This document shows positions 41,582-53,860 of a stretch of 64,000 nucleotides of DNA, one piece after another (the first letter of the stretch is position 1; every line of letters starts with the position of its first letter). Under the pieces are notes generated by a model that had not been told where the DNA came from, made no database searches, and saw only the letters and a program-made list of their open reading frames with translations. Location: contig NC_134028.1 of assembly GCF_964204645.1 (NCBI RefSeq), positions 10,021,001 to 10,085,000 of the forward strand, written 5' to 3'. Position numbers and translations under genes: made by a program. The DNA comes from Tubulanus polymorphus (Eukaryota; Nemertea; Palaeonemertea; Tubulaniformes; Tubulanidae).

Positions 41582-41940
41582 AGTTTGTCTTTCTTTTTAC
41601 TACTGACTTTAAGTTTTATTTATATTTATACTCACTATTGTTGTTTATAATTACCCCTTAGTTTGCTTCCCTTTAATCTATTTTAGCGTGTAACTGTTTC
41701 TAAGTTAATTTTCCTTTAGTTTGTATCATCTCTGATTACTTGAATTAGTCTCTTTGTCTCTGGAGTGTATATATATCTCATAATTTCTGTAGTATCTCAT
41801 TATTTCTGAAGATGACTATTACGATATAGTCGAAACGTTGAAATAAACTACTATCTCGAAGTTTCATTTTCGGACTTTTTATTATCATTGTGGGATTCTC
41901 TCCTCATCGCGTCAACACGGATATAGTGTTCTACCAATCG
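41582..41940 (+). repeat. Penelope left terminal repeat
   Basis: AGTTTGTCTTTCTTTTTACT to TTCTACCAATCG. Differs from the right copy at a handful of positions (for example TATTACGATA versus TATTAGGATA). Carries the hammerhead-like core at 41806-41836. Confidence 0.92.
41800..41850 (+). ncRNA. Candidate hammerhead ribozyme in the left repeat
   Basis: CTGAAGA (41806-41812) matches the CUGANGA core, a stem-loop follows (TGACTAT / ATAGTC), then CGAAACG with the GAAA core. Hammerhead motifs with a very short stem III are known in Penelope-like terminal repeats. Folding was judged by eye. Confidence 0.6.
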
Positions 41941-44340
41941 TGATCATGCTACCCACGGATCGAAATATCGTATTAAAATTCTTCTTCTTCACGTTTCCGT
42001 ACCTCGTCGCTAGCTTCCGAAATTATGAGAAATGCTATATCAAATCCAGGATTGCCAAAAGTAAAGTCAAGTTCCTTCAGGAGTGTTATGCCGAAAAAGT
42101 GGTTCCGCGATCACTTTCTTGGATTTGGAAATACGACTTCAGCTCTGCGTTTCCATCCGAAGCTAACAAGCAACTCAAATTCGCTATAGATCGTGCTAAG
42201 GAAGACTTTAACTATCAGTTCTACAAATTCCGTCAATCTCAAAATTATTTGAAGTCACACGTACCGGACCTATTCCTCTGGAAATCGCTCTCCACAATTG
42301 TTCAAGGCTCTGGAAAATATCATCAGCACAGAAAGTCTTACCAACCAACTGAATAAACTCATTGATTCCAGCCCTTGGACTAGATTTAGCAACACCGAAA
42401 ACATAGTAAATTTGTCTTCAACCACGTTATCTTCTACTCAGTGTCAACTTCTCGGATACGGTTTGAATTTTTCTCTTCCTCATCAAGATAAACATGTTTT
42501 AGACTTTGTCACCCAATTGGAATATCGCAAATCATCTCCGAACAGTTTGGACTATAACTTTATATTCATGAATCTACAGGCTATTTGCGATCAACTCAAC
42601 AGGAACCTCTTTGAATATCTACCTCGTCGATTTCGGCTCGCCCTCCAAGAACTACTGAAGTTTAAGACTATTAAAATATCTAAGGCTGATAAAGGTGGCA
42701 AGATTGTGATTTTAGATCTGGATAATTATAATGTTAAAATGCAATCTCTCTTGGATAATCCTGGTGTTTATAAGAAACTTAAATCGAATCCTCTTCCTCG
42801 TATGCAAGCTAATTTCAACAGAAGTCTTTCGGATATTATTAAACGTTTCCCCTCCGCTAAAGAAACTCTGAATAAGTTCCATTCACGTCTTCCCTCTTTA
42901 CCATATATCTATGGATTGCCTAAAATTCATAAAGATAATGTTCCACTGCGCCCTATAGTCTCCAATTGTAATTCTCCTACATACCGGTTATCTAAATTTC
43001 TCGCGAAACAGTTATCTCCGGTGCTCGGTTCGTTCTCTCCGTCGCACCTTCGCCATAATCAACACTTACTTGAACGTATTAAGAATATTATCCCTGGCAA
43101 CGACAAATTTATATCATTTGATGTTACTTCCCTTTTTACCAATGTTCCTCTTGGACCTACTCTTGATTTCTTAAAACGCAGATTACCATCACTTAACATT
43201 AACTTCGGCATTCCTACGGATTGTATCATCGTCCTTATCTCTATTTGTACGACGGACTCCTTTTTTGAATTCAACAATTGTTTTTACGAACAGACATTCG
43301 GTATCGCTATGGGAAATCCTCTTAGTCCTATTCTAGCTAATTTATTCCTAGAACATGTTGAATCTGAAATATTGCCTCTTTACACTGATATTCACCCTAA
43401 AATCTGGCTCAGATATGTTGACGATGTTCTGGCTTTGGTTCCCTTTGACTTCAATGTTGATAACTTTCTTATATATTTAAACTCCCTTTACCCGTCTCTG
43501 GCTTTTACGTATGAATGGGAATCTAATAGTAAAATACCTTTTCTGGATGTTTTGATTTTTAACTGTGGATCCTTTTTGAAATTCGCGGTTTATAGGAAAC
43601 CTACCAACGCTGAATCCTACCTCCATTACTTCTCTTTTACTTCTCCGGATATTAAACTCGGTTTAGCTCAAGGATTATTTCTTCGCGCTTTGAGAATTTG
43701 CGACCCCTCATTTCTACCCGATGAAATTCACCATATTAACCAATCTCTCAAAAAACTTGCCTACCCGGATTTCCTATTGAAAAAAGCTCTACTTAAAGCT
43801 CGTACTACGCATTTTAGAAATAACAACCCTAGAACTCCTACGTTGGCTACCGATAAACAGCCTATCATTGTACCGTATGTACCTTTCCTCGAGAATTCTT
43901 AAGTTTCTCTTCGGTCACTAAATAAACAACTTATCTTTAAATACAATAATAAACTTAGTAACATATTGATTAATAACAAACCGAAAACCGAATCCCTAAA
44001 CTGTGGAATTTATAAAATACCTTGTAAAGTTTGCGACAAAGTATATATAGGAGAAACAGGTCGGAATCTTAATCAACGCATAAAAGAGCATAGATTAGAT
44101 GTAAAAAACTTTAAACCTGAAAGCGGAGTTGCTAGTCATGTTTTTCAGACTTCACACAATTTTGATTTTGCTAATGCTGAATTAATTTACCCTTGCAGCG
44201 ATAAAACTAGAAGACATATTTTGGAATCTGCATTAATTATTGAAAATTCGAACAACGTTGTAAACCTTAACAATGGTTTTTCACCCCATAATAAACTTAT
44301 ATCAAAATTCCTCTGTAAACTGGCTAAACTCAACACTTGA
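41940..44340 (+). pseudogene. Penelope reverse transcriptase / GIY-YIG endonuclease (two breaks)
   Basis: Single polyprotein interrupted by one frameshift near 42300 and one TAA at 43900-43902; otherwise in frame to 44340. N-terminal linker 41940-42300. RT motifs: KISKADKGGKIVILD (about 42670), LPYIYGLPKIHK ... LRPIVSNCNSPTY (about 42900-42985), FGIAMGNPLSPILANLFLE (about 43300), and the catalytic YVDDVLAL (about 43417). GIY-YIG nuclease at 43966-44340: GIYKIPCKVC, VYIGETGRNLNQRIKEH, and Glu in ILESALI. The element copies its RNA using nicks made by this nuclease. Only two lesions suggest a young copy. Confidence 0.9.
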
Positions 44341-44432
44341 TTTCCCCTTTGATTATTTGTTATTTGTTCTCTCATTCATTTCGTCTCTGACTTAACTTGT
44401 ATTCACCTTTGTTTTAATTTAAGTGCCCCCCT

Positions 44433-44791
44433 AGTTTGTCTTTCTTTTTACTACTGACTTTAAGTTTCATTTATATTTATACTCACTATTGTTGTTTATA
44501 ATTACCCCTTAGTTTGCTTCCCTTTAATCTATTTAAGCGTGTAACTGTTTCTAAGTTAATTTTCCTTTAGTTTGTATCATCTCTGATTACTTGAATTAGT
44601 CTCTTTGTCTCTGGAGTGTATATATATCTCATAATTTCTGTAGTATCTCATTATTCCTGAAGATGACTATTAGGATATAGTCGAAACGTTGAAATAAACT
44701 ACTATCTCGAAGTTTCATTTTCGGAATTTTTATTATCATTGTGGGATTCTCTCCTCATCGCGTCAACACGGATATAGTGTTCTACCAATCG
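44433..44791 (+). repeat. Penelope right terminal repeat
   Basis: Near-identical to 41582-41940, ending TTCTACCAATCG, followed by TAATAAATTATTAATTTTTT, where Polinton sequence resumes at the position matching 6490 of copy A. Confidence 0.92.
44651..44700 (+). ncRNA. Candidate hammerhead ribozyme in the right repeat
   Basis: CTGAAGA at 44657-44663, the same stem-loop with one base change in the loop, and CGAAACG at 44682-44688. Conservation of the pairing residues between the two repeats supports it. Confidence 0.6.
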
Positions 44792-44821
44792 TAATAAATT
44801 ATTAATTTTTTCATTATATAA

Positions 44822-46109
44822 ATGGTAGATAGTTTTCCAAAAGCTTTCCAATATAATAAATCAATTAAATATAATATTCCTGCAATAGATTTTAATAAAG
44901 ATATTACATATAGAAATGAAGTTTTAAATTCATTAATTGATTTATATATTTATGTTACTGAAAGTAATAATTTTCATGTAAAGATGGAAAATATATTTCA
45001 TGTGTATACAATTAATTTTAAAAATTTAAATGAGGCAAAACAATGGTTATTAAAATCTAATATGAAGTATTGACAGAACCAATTAAATTTTGCTGTTTAT
45101 TGCGCAACAACAGGATGTGGAATTAGTTGGAATGATCATTTAAATAAACCAAGTTTACCATTGATGTTATCACTTTTTAGATTTCATACTTATTTTCAAA
45201 TAAAATTAATATTAAATGAATTGAATAATAATATTGATTTTTCTAAGTTTTATAAAATATGTAATGAATTTAATATTAATTCAAATAAAGATTTTAGAGC
45301 AAAAATTGGAACAATTGGAGGATTAGGAATATTATATACTAAAGAATTTGGAAAAATAATGACAAATTCAGATATAAGAACACTAAATTAGAATGAATTA
45401 CCAAAATATTATAATAATATACAACAACAAAACAATAATGGTTGGGTTAATTTCATTTTAGAAAATAGTGAAGGTTTTACTAAAGCTGGAATACAAAGAA
45501 TAAATCAATCTATTAGAACTTATTTAATTTGTATTTTAGGCGCGCAAGTTGAAACAAGATCCCCAATAATTGGAAATGATAACACTTTATTCGATGCGCA
45601 GAAACAATTCAAAGTATTATTTGAAGATTCAATCCATAATGATAAAAATAGATCGATTCCAGAAAACATTGTAAGATATCAAAATTATCTAGATAAATCA
45701 CATATTAGATTAAATTATTGTATAGGCCCTAATCTATTAATTATTACTAATGATTTAGTATTAAAAATGGGAAATATAATTGGTTACAACAATCTAATTA
45801 AAACTGCAACAATAAATAATTCATTTGGATTGAATGATATAAATAAAAAGATTATTACTGCTCCAAAATTAATGGAAGGTGAAAAAAATAAAAAAACATA
45901 TTCAATCAACAGAAACTAAACCTAAGAATATTAAATTAAATAATGATTCTAAAATAAAAGATTACAATACATCAGAAAATATCAAAACTGATAATATTCA
46001 ACATGAAATAATTAAAACTGATAATGATAATAAATTCCATGAAAATACTAAATTAGCTTTAACTTGTATAGGAATTGTTATAGGAGGAATATTATATTTT
46101 AAATTTTAA
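44822..46109 (+). pseudogene. Large Polinton protein with C-terminal membrane anchor (copy C), broken
   Basis: Homologue of 6520-7949 (starts MVDSFPKAFQYNKSIKY after a TATATAAATG). TGA replaces a Trp codon at 45071-45073, a TAG lies near 45390, and the frame shifts at the A-run near 45890. The tail (charged linker, then LALTCIGIVIGGILYF) is readable to 46109. No 27-bp micro-insertion here. Confidence 0.6.
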
Positions 46110-46125
46110 TTTTTTTATTATATAA

Positions 46126-47567
46126 ATGGATGTAGAAGGTGGAGAAGATATTGGAATAAATAATTTTGGAGAACCTGGCATAACTGATGAACAACAACCT
46201 GATTTTAGTGAAACAAGTTTTAATGACGGTAATGAGCCAGGACATAATAATAATTTAAATATACCTGATTATATTAAAAACGCAGAATCAGAATTAAATC
46301 CCGAAAATTTAGACCCAGATTTAGTAAAACAAGATTTAGATAATTTAAACAAAATACCTAAATTAGAACATTTAATTGAAAATTCTGAACTTAATATAAA
46401 TGATGAAGACGTTGGACCTTTAGCAGATTAAATAAACATTTTTAGATAATGGTAAATGGTATTATCATTTGAAAGGTGATTATTATATTGATATCATGTA
46501 TAAAAATAATAAAAATAAAATATTAACAAAATCAACTTTGAGTAATCTAGATCCAGATAGAATTAAAAGAATTAGTAATAGTAATGTACTAACTGATATT
46601 ATAAAACAAGAATAAACTGATAATGATATAGACATATTTAAACAAAGAATTAATGAATTATTTGAAATAATCAAAAAGAAATCAGAAACAGAAACAACTT
46701 CTGAACAGAATATAACTTCCAAAACTAGTAAACTTAAATCAAATAAAGTTCCAATCGAAAAACTTTTACCGAATGGATTAATTGATGCAACAGATCAACA
46801 ATTAGAAGATTTAAATATATTTTCTGATGAAGCAATTAGAGAAACTATTAGTATAAGAAATGAAGCTGATAAAATTGCACATAATAAAAGTATGAGATAT
46901 TATAATTAGAACTTTAGAAAAAGAATTAACTGATAAAAATAAAGAAATAGAACAATTAAAGTCGGATCTTGATCGTCAAGTAATTGATAAAATGGAATAT
47001 AGGCAAAAAGAATTACGTTTAGAAAAAGAAATTAATAATTTAAAAGATAATTTAGAATTACAAAAAGAAGAAATTAAATCATTATTTAAATCATATGATT
47101 ATAATATTAATAGATTAAAAGTTATTTTCAAAAATTTGTTGATAAAACAAAATTCTGAAATATCATTGAAAGATAGAATAGAATTATTATTTAAATTAGA
47201 AGGAATAACAATTCGTTCAATTCTAACAGCTGTAACTATGTTATTTACAACAATTGGTTTAGCTATATCAAATTAATTAAAATCTACTCCTACTCCAAAT
47301 AAACCGGATAAACCCCCGAATGATAATAATTCTATACAAGATAAAGTTAAAGATGGTTTAAAGAAATTAGCAAAATATTTATGGGAACTATCTAAAAAAT
47401 CTGCTGCAGCATTACCAGGAATTATTGCATCAATTGTTGGTTTTATATTGAAATCTGCAGGAAACATTATTAACTTTGCTGCTGAACATATTATTTTATT
47501 TTTAATTACAGTTGTAAGTGCTATTATTTTTGGGTTAGTAAACATGATATCAAAAAATATCAAGTAA
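46126..47567 (+). pseudogene. Acidic / coiled-coil / membrane Polinton protein (copy C), broken
   Basis: Homologue of 7965-9591. Begins MDVEGGEDIGINNFGEPG. Nonsense codons at 46429-46431, 46615 and 47275 and a frame loss near 46905. The coiled-coil part (46990-47130) and hydrophobic tail (to the TAA at 47565-47567) remain readable. Start is TATATAAATG after a seven-T tract. Confidence 0.6.
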
Positions 47568-47607
47568 ACATGATAAAAAATAAATGATTAATTTTTTTGT
47601 TAAATAA

Positions 47608-48864
47608 ATGAGTGGGCGTTATATCAATCCTTCTAAGAATCATAGAATATCTAATGCTTTTAAAGCAGAAAGATCACATCATATAATTACTCATAACCCT
47701 TCTAATATTAATCCTGATGAAACTTTATATGCTAGAATTCCTCGATTATCACAAAATACTTTTTATGTTCCAAATAGTATTTATTTATCAGCCGATATAA
47801 AAGTAACCGGTAATAATAATAATTATGTTGTTGATAATGTTGGAAGATATTTGATTAAAAAATTAACTATAAAGATTGGTCCAGAAACAGTTTTCTCATT
47901 AGATGATTATAATTTATTTATGCATTATAAAGATTTATGGTTAACTAAAGAAAATAGAAATAATATGATATTTCAAGGCATCCAATCAGAAAACCAAAAT
48001 AAATTAAGATCTGAAACCAATAATGCGTTAGTAGCTAATGATGTAGATAATTTGATTAAAAAGATTTATGGAAGCAAATATAAAATTCCATTAGCCCTTT
48101 GAATTGATAAATAATAATGCACCTTTATATAAATATGTAATTCAAGAAGATATTATATTTGAGATAACATTTGCTCCTGTAAATGAAATTGTATTATCCA
48201 GCGTTGCTAAAGATATGGGTTATAAATTATCGAATATATGTTTAGAATATAATACAGTAACTAATGAAAATATTGCTAACACAATTCAAACTAAATACAA
48301 TCAATGATTTTCATTATTATATGATTATATTGATAAATTTAAAACTGTAACTATTAATGCAAATGATGAAATAATTAATTAGAATATTAACTTCCCAAGA
48401 AGATCTATTAAAGGTATATTAATATTTTTTACCATTGCAACATATTCTAATGGCGCCATAAAGGTAGATAATTAATGATTAATTATTAATCCTGAAATAA
48501 CAAAAGTAGAAATAACTATCGAAGGAATAGCAAATAAAATATTTTGTCAAGGAATGAGAATGATAGATCAATGGCCAGAAATTAGAAAACATTTTATGAA
48601 TGAAAAAGTAAAATCATCTGAAAATTGTAATATTAATCAAATTGATTATTATATCGGTAATAAATATGCATTATGGTTAGATTTTAGAACAACAGAGGAT
48701 AATTCATTACATGGTTCTGGGAAAAACTACAGAACACTAAAGATGGAATACAATCATTCATGAAAAAGAAAAAAGGAAGCTTAAATTTTAAAATCCACAT
48801 TTATATTATATCTAACGCACAATTAAATATTGTAAATTCACAATTAGATAGTATTCAATATTAG
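47608..48864 (+). pseudogene. Probable major capsid protein (copy C), broken
   Basis: Homologue of 9626-10858 with the same start context (TTTTTTTGTTAAATAAATG). An extra base near 48090 shifts the frame; nonsense codons at about 48305 and 48380, plus stops in a mutated stretch near 48475 and a loss near 48725, follow. The C-terminus ends SQLDSIQY-like at the TAG at 48862-48864, slightly longer than in copy A. Confidence 0.7.
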
Positions 48865-48894
48865 AAATATAAAGTTAAAATTAAGGATATATAA

Positions 48895-49390
48895 ATGGGT
48901 GGTAAAAAAACTCCTAATACTAAAGAACAATATTTAAGAAATGTATATTACAACCTTGAGTTGCTTATTCTTTTACCAAAAATATATGGCGTCAAGTAAA
49001 ACAAGATAAATTAGATAAGATAATCCCACAAAATTTAGTTAAATATAAAGATATAAATGAATTTATGTTAGAACAACCAACATATACAACATAAAAAAAT
49101 TGTTAGAAAATATAAAACTCGTAAAACTATGGTAAGTTATGTAGATCAACAGTGGCAAGGAGATTTAATTGATATGAAAAATGTTAAGAAAGATAATGAT
49201 GATTATTGGTGGTTATTGAATATAATTGATATTTTTAGTCGTTATGTATGGAGCTTCCCACTTTATAGAAAAGATGCTGTACAAATATCAAATGTTTTAA
49301 GAAAATTTCTTTCGGATGATAAACTAAAACCAGAAAAAATACAATTTGATGATGGAAAAGAATTTGATAATTCACTTGTTCATGAACAAT
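48895..49390 (+). pseudogene. int: Integrase 5' part (copy C), truncated at the inverted junction
   Basis: Starts MGGKKTPNTKEQYLRN, 30 bp after the capsid gene. The N-terminal part is frameshifted near 48960; 49129-49390 contains the first Asp (WQGDLIDM) and the second (QFDDGKEFDN). Sequence ends abruptly at FDNSLVHE, where it joins ATPase sequence of opposite strand. Confidence 0.85.
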
Positions 49391-49685
49391 CATCTATAAT
49401 GAATAATGTATTTGATCCTTTATAAATATCAATTGCTATTTTTATACAATTATCTAAATTTTCTTTTACTGTTTTAGGATCTAATATAATAAATTTATTA
49501 TTTCTAGTAATATTTCTATCATAAGTTTGATTAAATTCATATGTTGGACAAAATAATACTATATTATCAAAATAGTTTTTATAAACAGTTTCTAATAAAT
49601 TTAATATAAAATAAGTTTTTCCACAATTTGTTACGCCAGAAATTAACATATTATGAGGCTCAAATATAAATAATTTCTTATTCAT
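49387..49685 (-). pseudogene. Packaging ATPase, 3'-truncated
   Basis: Homologue of 12080-12691. Walker A (GVTNCGKTYF) and Walker B (TLFIIDDCS) are present; the frame ends right after Walker B at the inverted junction. It lies 2 bp after the integrase stop, so integrase and ATPase stay adjacent and co-oriented as in copy A. Confidence 0.85.
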
Positions 49686-50813
49686 TTATATATTTTTAAT
49701 TTTACTTGATAATATCCATTCATTAAATTTATCTGGCCATCCAACCCATTTTACTAAAGAATATTTTTTTCTTTTAACAGTTTTTGTTTTTAATACTTTT
49801 TCAATTTTTTATTCTTGTTCTAGATTTTCAGTAGTTAAACTTAATTCTTCTTCGTAAAAGTAGCCATCAACTTCTTCACCATCTAAATCTTCTAATTTAT
49901 AGACATATGGTTTTGTTGTTATTACCTTTTTTATTTTATATATTTCCCTAGTAAAATTTCGATCGTATCCTTTGTCAAATATCTTTTTATACTTAGAAAT
50001 TCTAACATTTTGACCAACTTTAAATTTAGGTTCACCAAATTCATCTACAAGAAATGCTCCATATAAATTATTCCAAACAATTTCAGCATTTTCAGGTTTT
50101 CTAGCATCAATAGGTTTCATTCCAATAGAAGAATGATAAGAATTATTATATCCTTCTATCAATTTTGGTAAAACATCAATCCATTTAGTAGTATTATTTG
50201 CTGTAAAATATTTCCACATTCTTGTTCTTAATGTTCTATTAAATCGTTCAACAACTGCTGCTTTTTTATTTGATTTTGTTGAAAAATATTTAATATTATG
50301 ATTATCTAAGAGTTCATGAACAAGTGAATTATCAAATTCTTTTCCATCATCAAATTGTATTTTTTCTGGTTTTAGTTTATCATCCGAAAGAAATTTTCTT
50401 AAAACATTTGATGTTTGTACAGCATCTTTTCTATAAAGTGCGAAACTCCATACGTAACGACTAAAATTATCAATTATATTCAATATCCACCAATAATCAT
50501 CATTATCTTTCTTAACATTTTTCATATCAATTAAATCTCCTTGCCACTGTTGATCTACATAACTTACCATAGTTTTACGAGTTTTATATTTTCTAACAAT
50601 TTTTTTATGTGTTGTGTATGTTGGTTGTTCTAACATAAATTCATTTATATCTTTATATTTAACTAAATTTTGTGGGATTATCTTATCTAATTTATCTTGT
50701 TTTACTTGACGCCATATATTTTTGTTAGCAGGATAAGCAACCGAACTATCAGGGTTGTAATATAAATTTCTTAAATATTGTTCTTTAGTATTAGGAGTTT
50801 TTTTACCACCCAT
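49686..50813 (-). pseudogene. int: Polinton integrase with chromodomain, almost intact (one stop)
   Basis: The best integrase in the window: 375 codons in one frame with a single TAA at 49809-49811 where the chromodomain begins. Catalytic Asp in WQGDLIDM (about residue 94), Asp in QFDDGKEF (about residue 157), Glu in VVERFNRTLR (about residue 192). The chromodomain (KVLKTKTVKRKKYSLVKWVG, then WILSSKIK) follows the stop. Starts MGGKKTPNTKEQYLRN after GATATATAAATG, just downstream of the capsid gene. Confidence 0.88.
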
Positions 50814-50843
50814 TTATATATCCTTAATTTTAACTTTATATTT

Positions 50844-52087
50844 CTAATATTGAATACTATCTAATTGTGAATTTACAATATTTAATTGTGCGTCAGATAT
50901 AATATAAAAGTGCATTTTGAAATTTTTGTCTCCTCTTTTCTTTACCATGAATAATTGTATTCCATCTTTAGTGTTCTGTAGTTTTTTCCCAGAACCATGT
51001 AGTGAATTATCCTCTGTTGTTCTAAAATCTAACCATAGTGCGTATTTATTGCCGGTATAATAATCAATTTGATTAATATTACAATTTTCAAATGATTTCA
51101 CTTCTTCATATATAAAATGTTTTCTAATTTCTGGCCATTGATCTATCATTCTCATTCCTTGACAAAATATTCTATTTGCTATTCCTTCGATAGTTATTTC
51201 TACTTTTGTTATTTCAGGATTATAATAATTATCAACATTTATTGCGCCATTAGAATATGTTGCAATGGTAAAAAATATATACCTTTAATAGATCTTCTTG
51301 GGAAGTTAATATTCTCATTAATTATTTCATCATTTGCATTAATAGTTACAGTTTTAAATTTATCAATATAATCATATAATAATGAAAATCCTTGATTGTA
51401 TTGGGTTTAAATTGTGCTAGCAATATTTTCATTAGTTACTGTATTTTATTCTAAACATATATTCGATAATTTATATCCCATATCTTTAACAACGCTAGAT
51501 AATACAATTTCATTTACAGGAGCAAATGTTATCTCAAATATAATATCTTCTTGAATTACATATCTATATAAAGGTGCATTATTATTCATCAATTCAAAGT
51601 CTAATGGAATTTTATATTTGCTTCCATAAATCTTTTTAATCAAATTATCTACATCATTAGCTACTATTGCATTATTGGTTTCAGATCTTAATTTATTTTG
51701 GTTTTCTGATTGGATGCCTTGAAATATCATATCATTTCTATTTTCTTTAGTTAACCATAAATCTTCATAATGCATAAATAAATTATAATCATCTAATGAG
51801 AAAACTGTTTCTGGACCAATCTTTATAGTTAATTTTTTAATCAAATATCTCCCAACATTATCGACAACATAATTATTATCATGACCAGTTACTTTTATAT
51901 CGGCTGATAAATAAATACTATTTGGAACATAAAAAGTATTTTGTGTTAATCTAGGAATTCTAACATATAAAGTTTCATCGGGATTAATATTTGAAGGATT
52001 ATGAGTAATTATATGATGTGATCTTTCTGCTTTAATAGCATTAGATATTCTAGAATTCTTAGAAGGACTTATATAACTCCCACTCAT
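50844..52087 (-). pseudogene. Probable major capsid protein (copy E), lightly broken
   Basis: Open from the ATG at 52087 (context TTTTTTTGCTAAATAAATG) to 51446, then a TAA at that site. A second nonsense and a base change near 51410 and 51280 follow; the C-terminal 103 residues (51155-50844) are open and end LDSIQY. Confidence 0.7.
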
Positions 52088-52107
52088 TTATTTAGCAAAA
52101 AAATTAA

Positions 52108-53575
52108 TTACTTATTTTTTATTATTTTTTCTTGATATCTTTTTGATATCATATTCACTAACCCAAAAATAATAGCACTTACAACTGTAATTAAAAATAA
52201 AATAATATGTTCAGCAGCGAAGTTAAGAATATTACCTGCAGATTTCAATATAAAACCAACAATTGATGCAATAAATCCGGGTAAAGCTGCAGCAGATTTT
52301 TTAGATAGTTCCCATAAATATTTTGCTAATTTTTTTAAACCATCTTTAACTTTATCTTGTATAGAATTATTACCTGGGGGTTTATCTGGTTTATTTGGAG
52401 TAGAAGTAGATTTTAAAGCATTTGATATTGCTAAACCAATTGTTGTAAATAACATAGTTAGAGCTGTTAGAATTGAAAGAATTGTTATTCCTTCTAATTT
52501 AAATGATAACTTTATTCTATCTTTTGATGATATTTCAGAATTTGGTTTTATCAACAAATCTTTAAAAATAACTTTTAATCTATTAATATTATAATCATAT
52601 GATTTTAATAACAATTTAATTTCTTCTTTTTGTAATTCTATGTTATATTCTAAATCATCTTTTTCTTTTTCTAAACGTAATTCTTTTTGCCTATATTCTA
52701 TTTCATCAATTACTTGATGATCTAAATCAGACTTTAATTGTTCTATTTCTTTATTTTTATCAGTTAATTCTTTTTCTAAAGTTCTAATTTTAAAATCTCT
52801 TATACTTTTATCATGCGCAATTTTATCAGATGCAAGTCTTATACTTTTAATTTCTCTAATTGCTTCAACAGAAAATATATTACTTAAATCTTCTAATTGT
52901 TGATCTGTTGCATCAATTAATCCATTCGGTAAAAGTTTTTCAATTGTCAATTGGAACTTTATTTGATTTAAGTTTACTAGTTTTGGAAGTTATATTCTGT
53001 TCAGAAGTTGTTTCTGTTTCTGATTTCTTTTTGATTATTTCAAATAATTCATTAATTCTTTGTTTAAATACGTCTATATCATTAACAGTTAATTCTTGTT
53101 CTATAACATCAGTTATTACATTACTATTACTAATTCTTTTAATTCTACCTGGTTCTAATTTTTCTAAAGTTGATTTTGCTAATATTTTGTTTTCATTTTT
53201 AAAAGTGATATCAATATAATAATCATCTTTCAAATGATAATACCATTTACCATTATCTAAAAAGTTTAATTTATCTGCTAAAGGTCCAACGTCTTCATCA
53301 TTTATGTTAAATTTAGAATTTTCAATTATACGTTCTAATTTAGGTATTTTGTTTAAATTATCTAAATCTTGTTTTACTAAATCTGGGTCTAAATTTTCAG
53401 GATTTAATTGTAATTCTGCATTTTTAATATAATAAGTCATATTTAAATTATTATTATATTCTGGCTCATTACCGTCATTAAAACTTGTTTCACTAAAATC
53501 AGGTTGTTGTTCATCAGTTATGCCAGGTTCATCTAAAGGATCCATTCCAATATCTTCTCCACCTTCTACATCCAT
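52108..53575 (-). pseudogene. Acidic / coiled-coil / membrane Polinton protein (copy E)
   Basis: Two overlapping frames: 53575-52940 (acidic N-terminus, MDVEGGEDIGMDPLDEPG) and 52950-52108 (coiled coil plus hydrophobic tail). One frame change near 52945 is the only visible lesion, making this the best version of the gene. Total about 485 codons. Hydrophobic segments: LTMLFTTIGLAISNAL, ALPGFIASIVGFILKS and IILFLITVVSAIIFGLV. Confidence 0.65.
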
Positions 53576-53591
53576 TTATATAATAAAAAAA

Positions 53592-53860
53592 TTAAAATTT
53601 AAAATATAATATTCCTCTTATAACAATTCCTATACAAGTTAAAGCTAATTTAGTATTTTCATGGGATTTATTATCATTATCAGTTTTAATTATATCATGT
53701 TGAATATTATCAGTTTTAATATTTTCTGTAGTATTGTAATCTTTTATTTTGGAATCATTATCCAATTTAATATTCTTAGTTTTAGTTTCTGTTGATTGAA
53801 TGTGTTTTCTATTTTTTTCACCTTCCATTAATTTTGGAGCAGTAATAATCTTTTACATTT
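53592..53860 (-). pseudogene. C-terminal tail of the large membrane-anchored protein (copy E)
   Basis: Open frame through KIITAPKLMEGEKNRKHI and on to the hydrophobic segment ending ILYFKF. This is the only copy where the linker to the upstream protein is in frame. Homology is cut at about 53860 by the duplicated integrase fragment. Confidence 0.6.

Larger units (their letters stand above)
41582..44791 (+). mobile_element. Penelope-like retroelement with GIY-YIG and terminal direct repeats
   Basis: Flanked by 359-bp direct repeats (41582-41940 and 44433-44791) that are nearly identical, then a reverse transcriptase frame and a GIY-YIG endonuclease. This is the canonical EN-positive Penelope layout. 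It lies inside Polinton copy C in the sense orientation. Confidence 0.92.
32205..49390 (+). mobile_element. Polinton copy C, interrupted by a Penelope element
   Basis: Order: terminal repeat, PolB with intein, minus-strand zinc-finger cassette, penton, small genes, [Penelope 41582-44791], large membrane-anchored protein, coiled-coil protein, capsid, integrase 5' part. Unlike copy A, the integrase follows the capsid gene in the same direction. It ends at an inverted junction near 49390. Confidence 0.85.
49391..53860 (-). mobile_element. Polinton copy E: inverted partner of copy C's right half
   Basis: On the minus strand: membrane-anchored tail, coiled-coil protein, capsid, integrase, ATPase. 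It mirrors 44822-49390, so the two form a large inverted repeat whose arms differ by scattered substitutions and independent lesions. No terminal repeat is seen on either side. Confidence 0.8.

Noticed and set aside
52860-53219. 119-codon plus-strand frame
   Set aside because: Antisense of the acidic/coiled-coil protein, made open by its skewed codon use.
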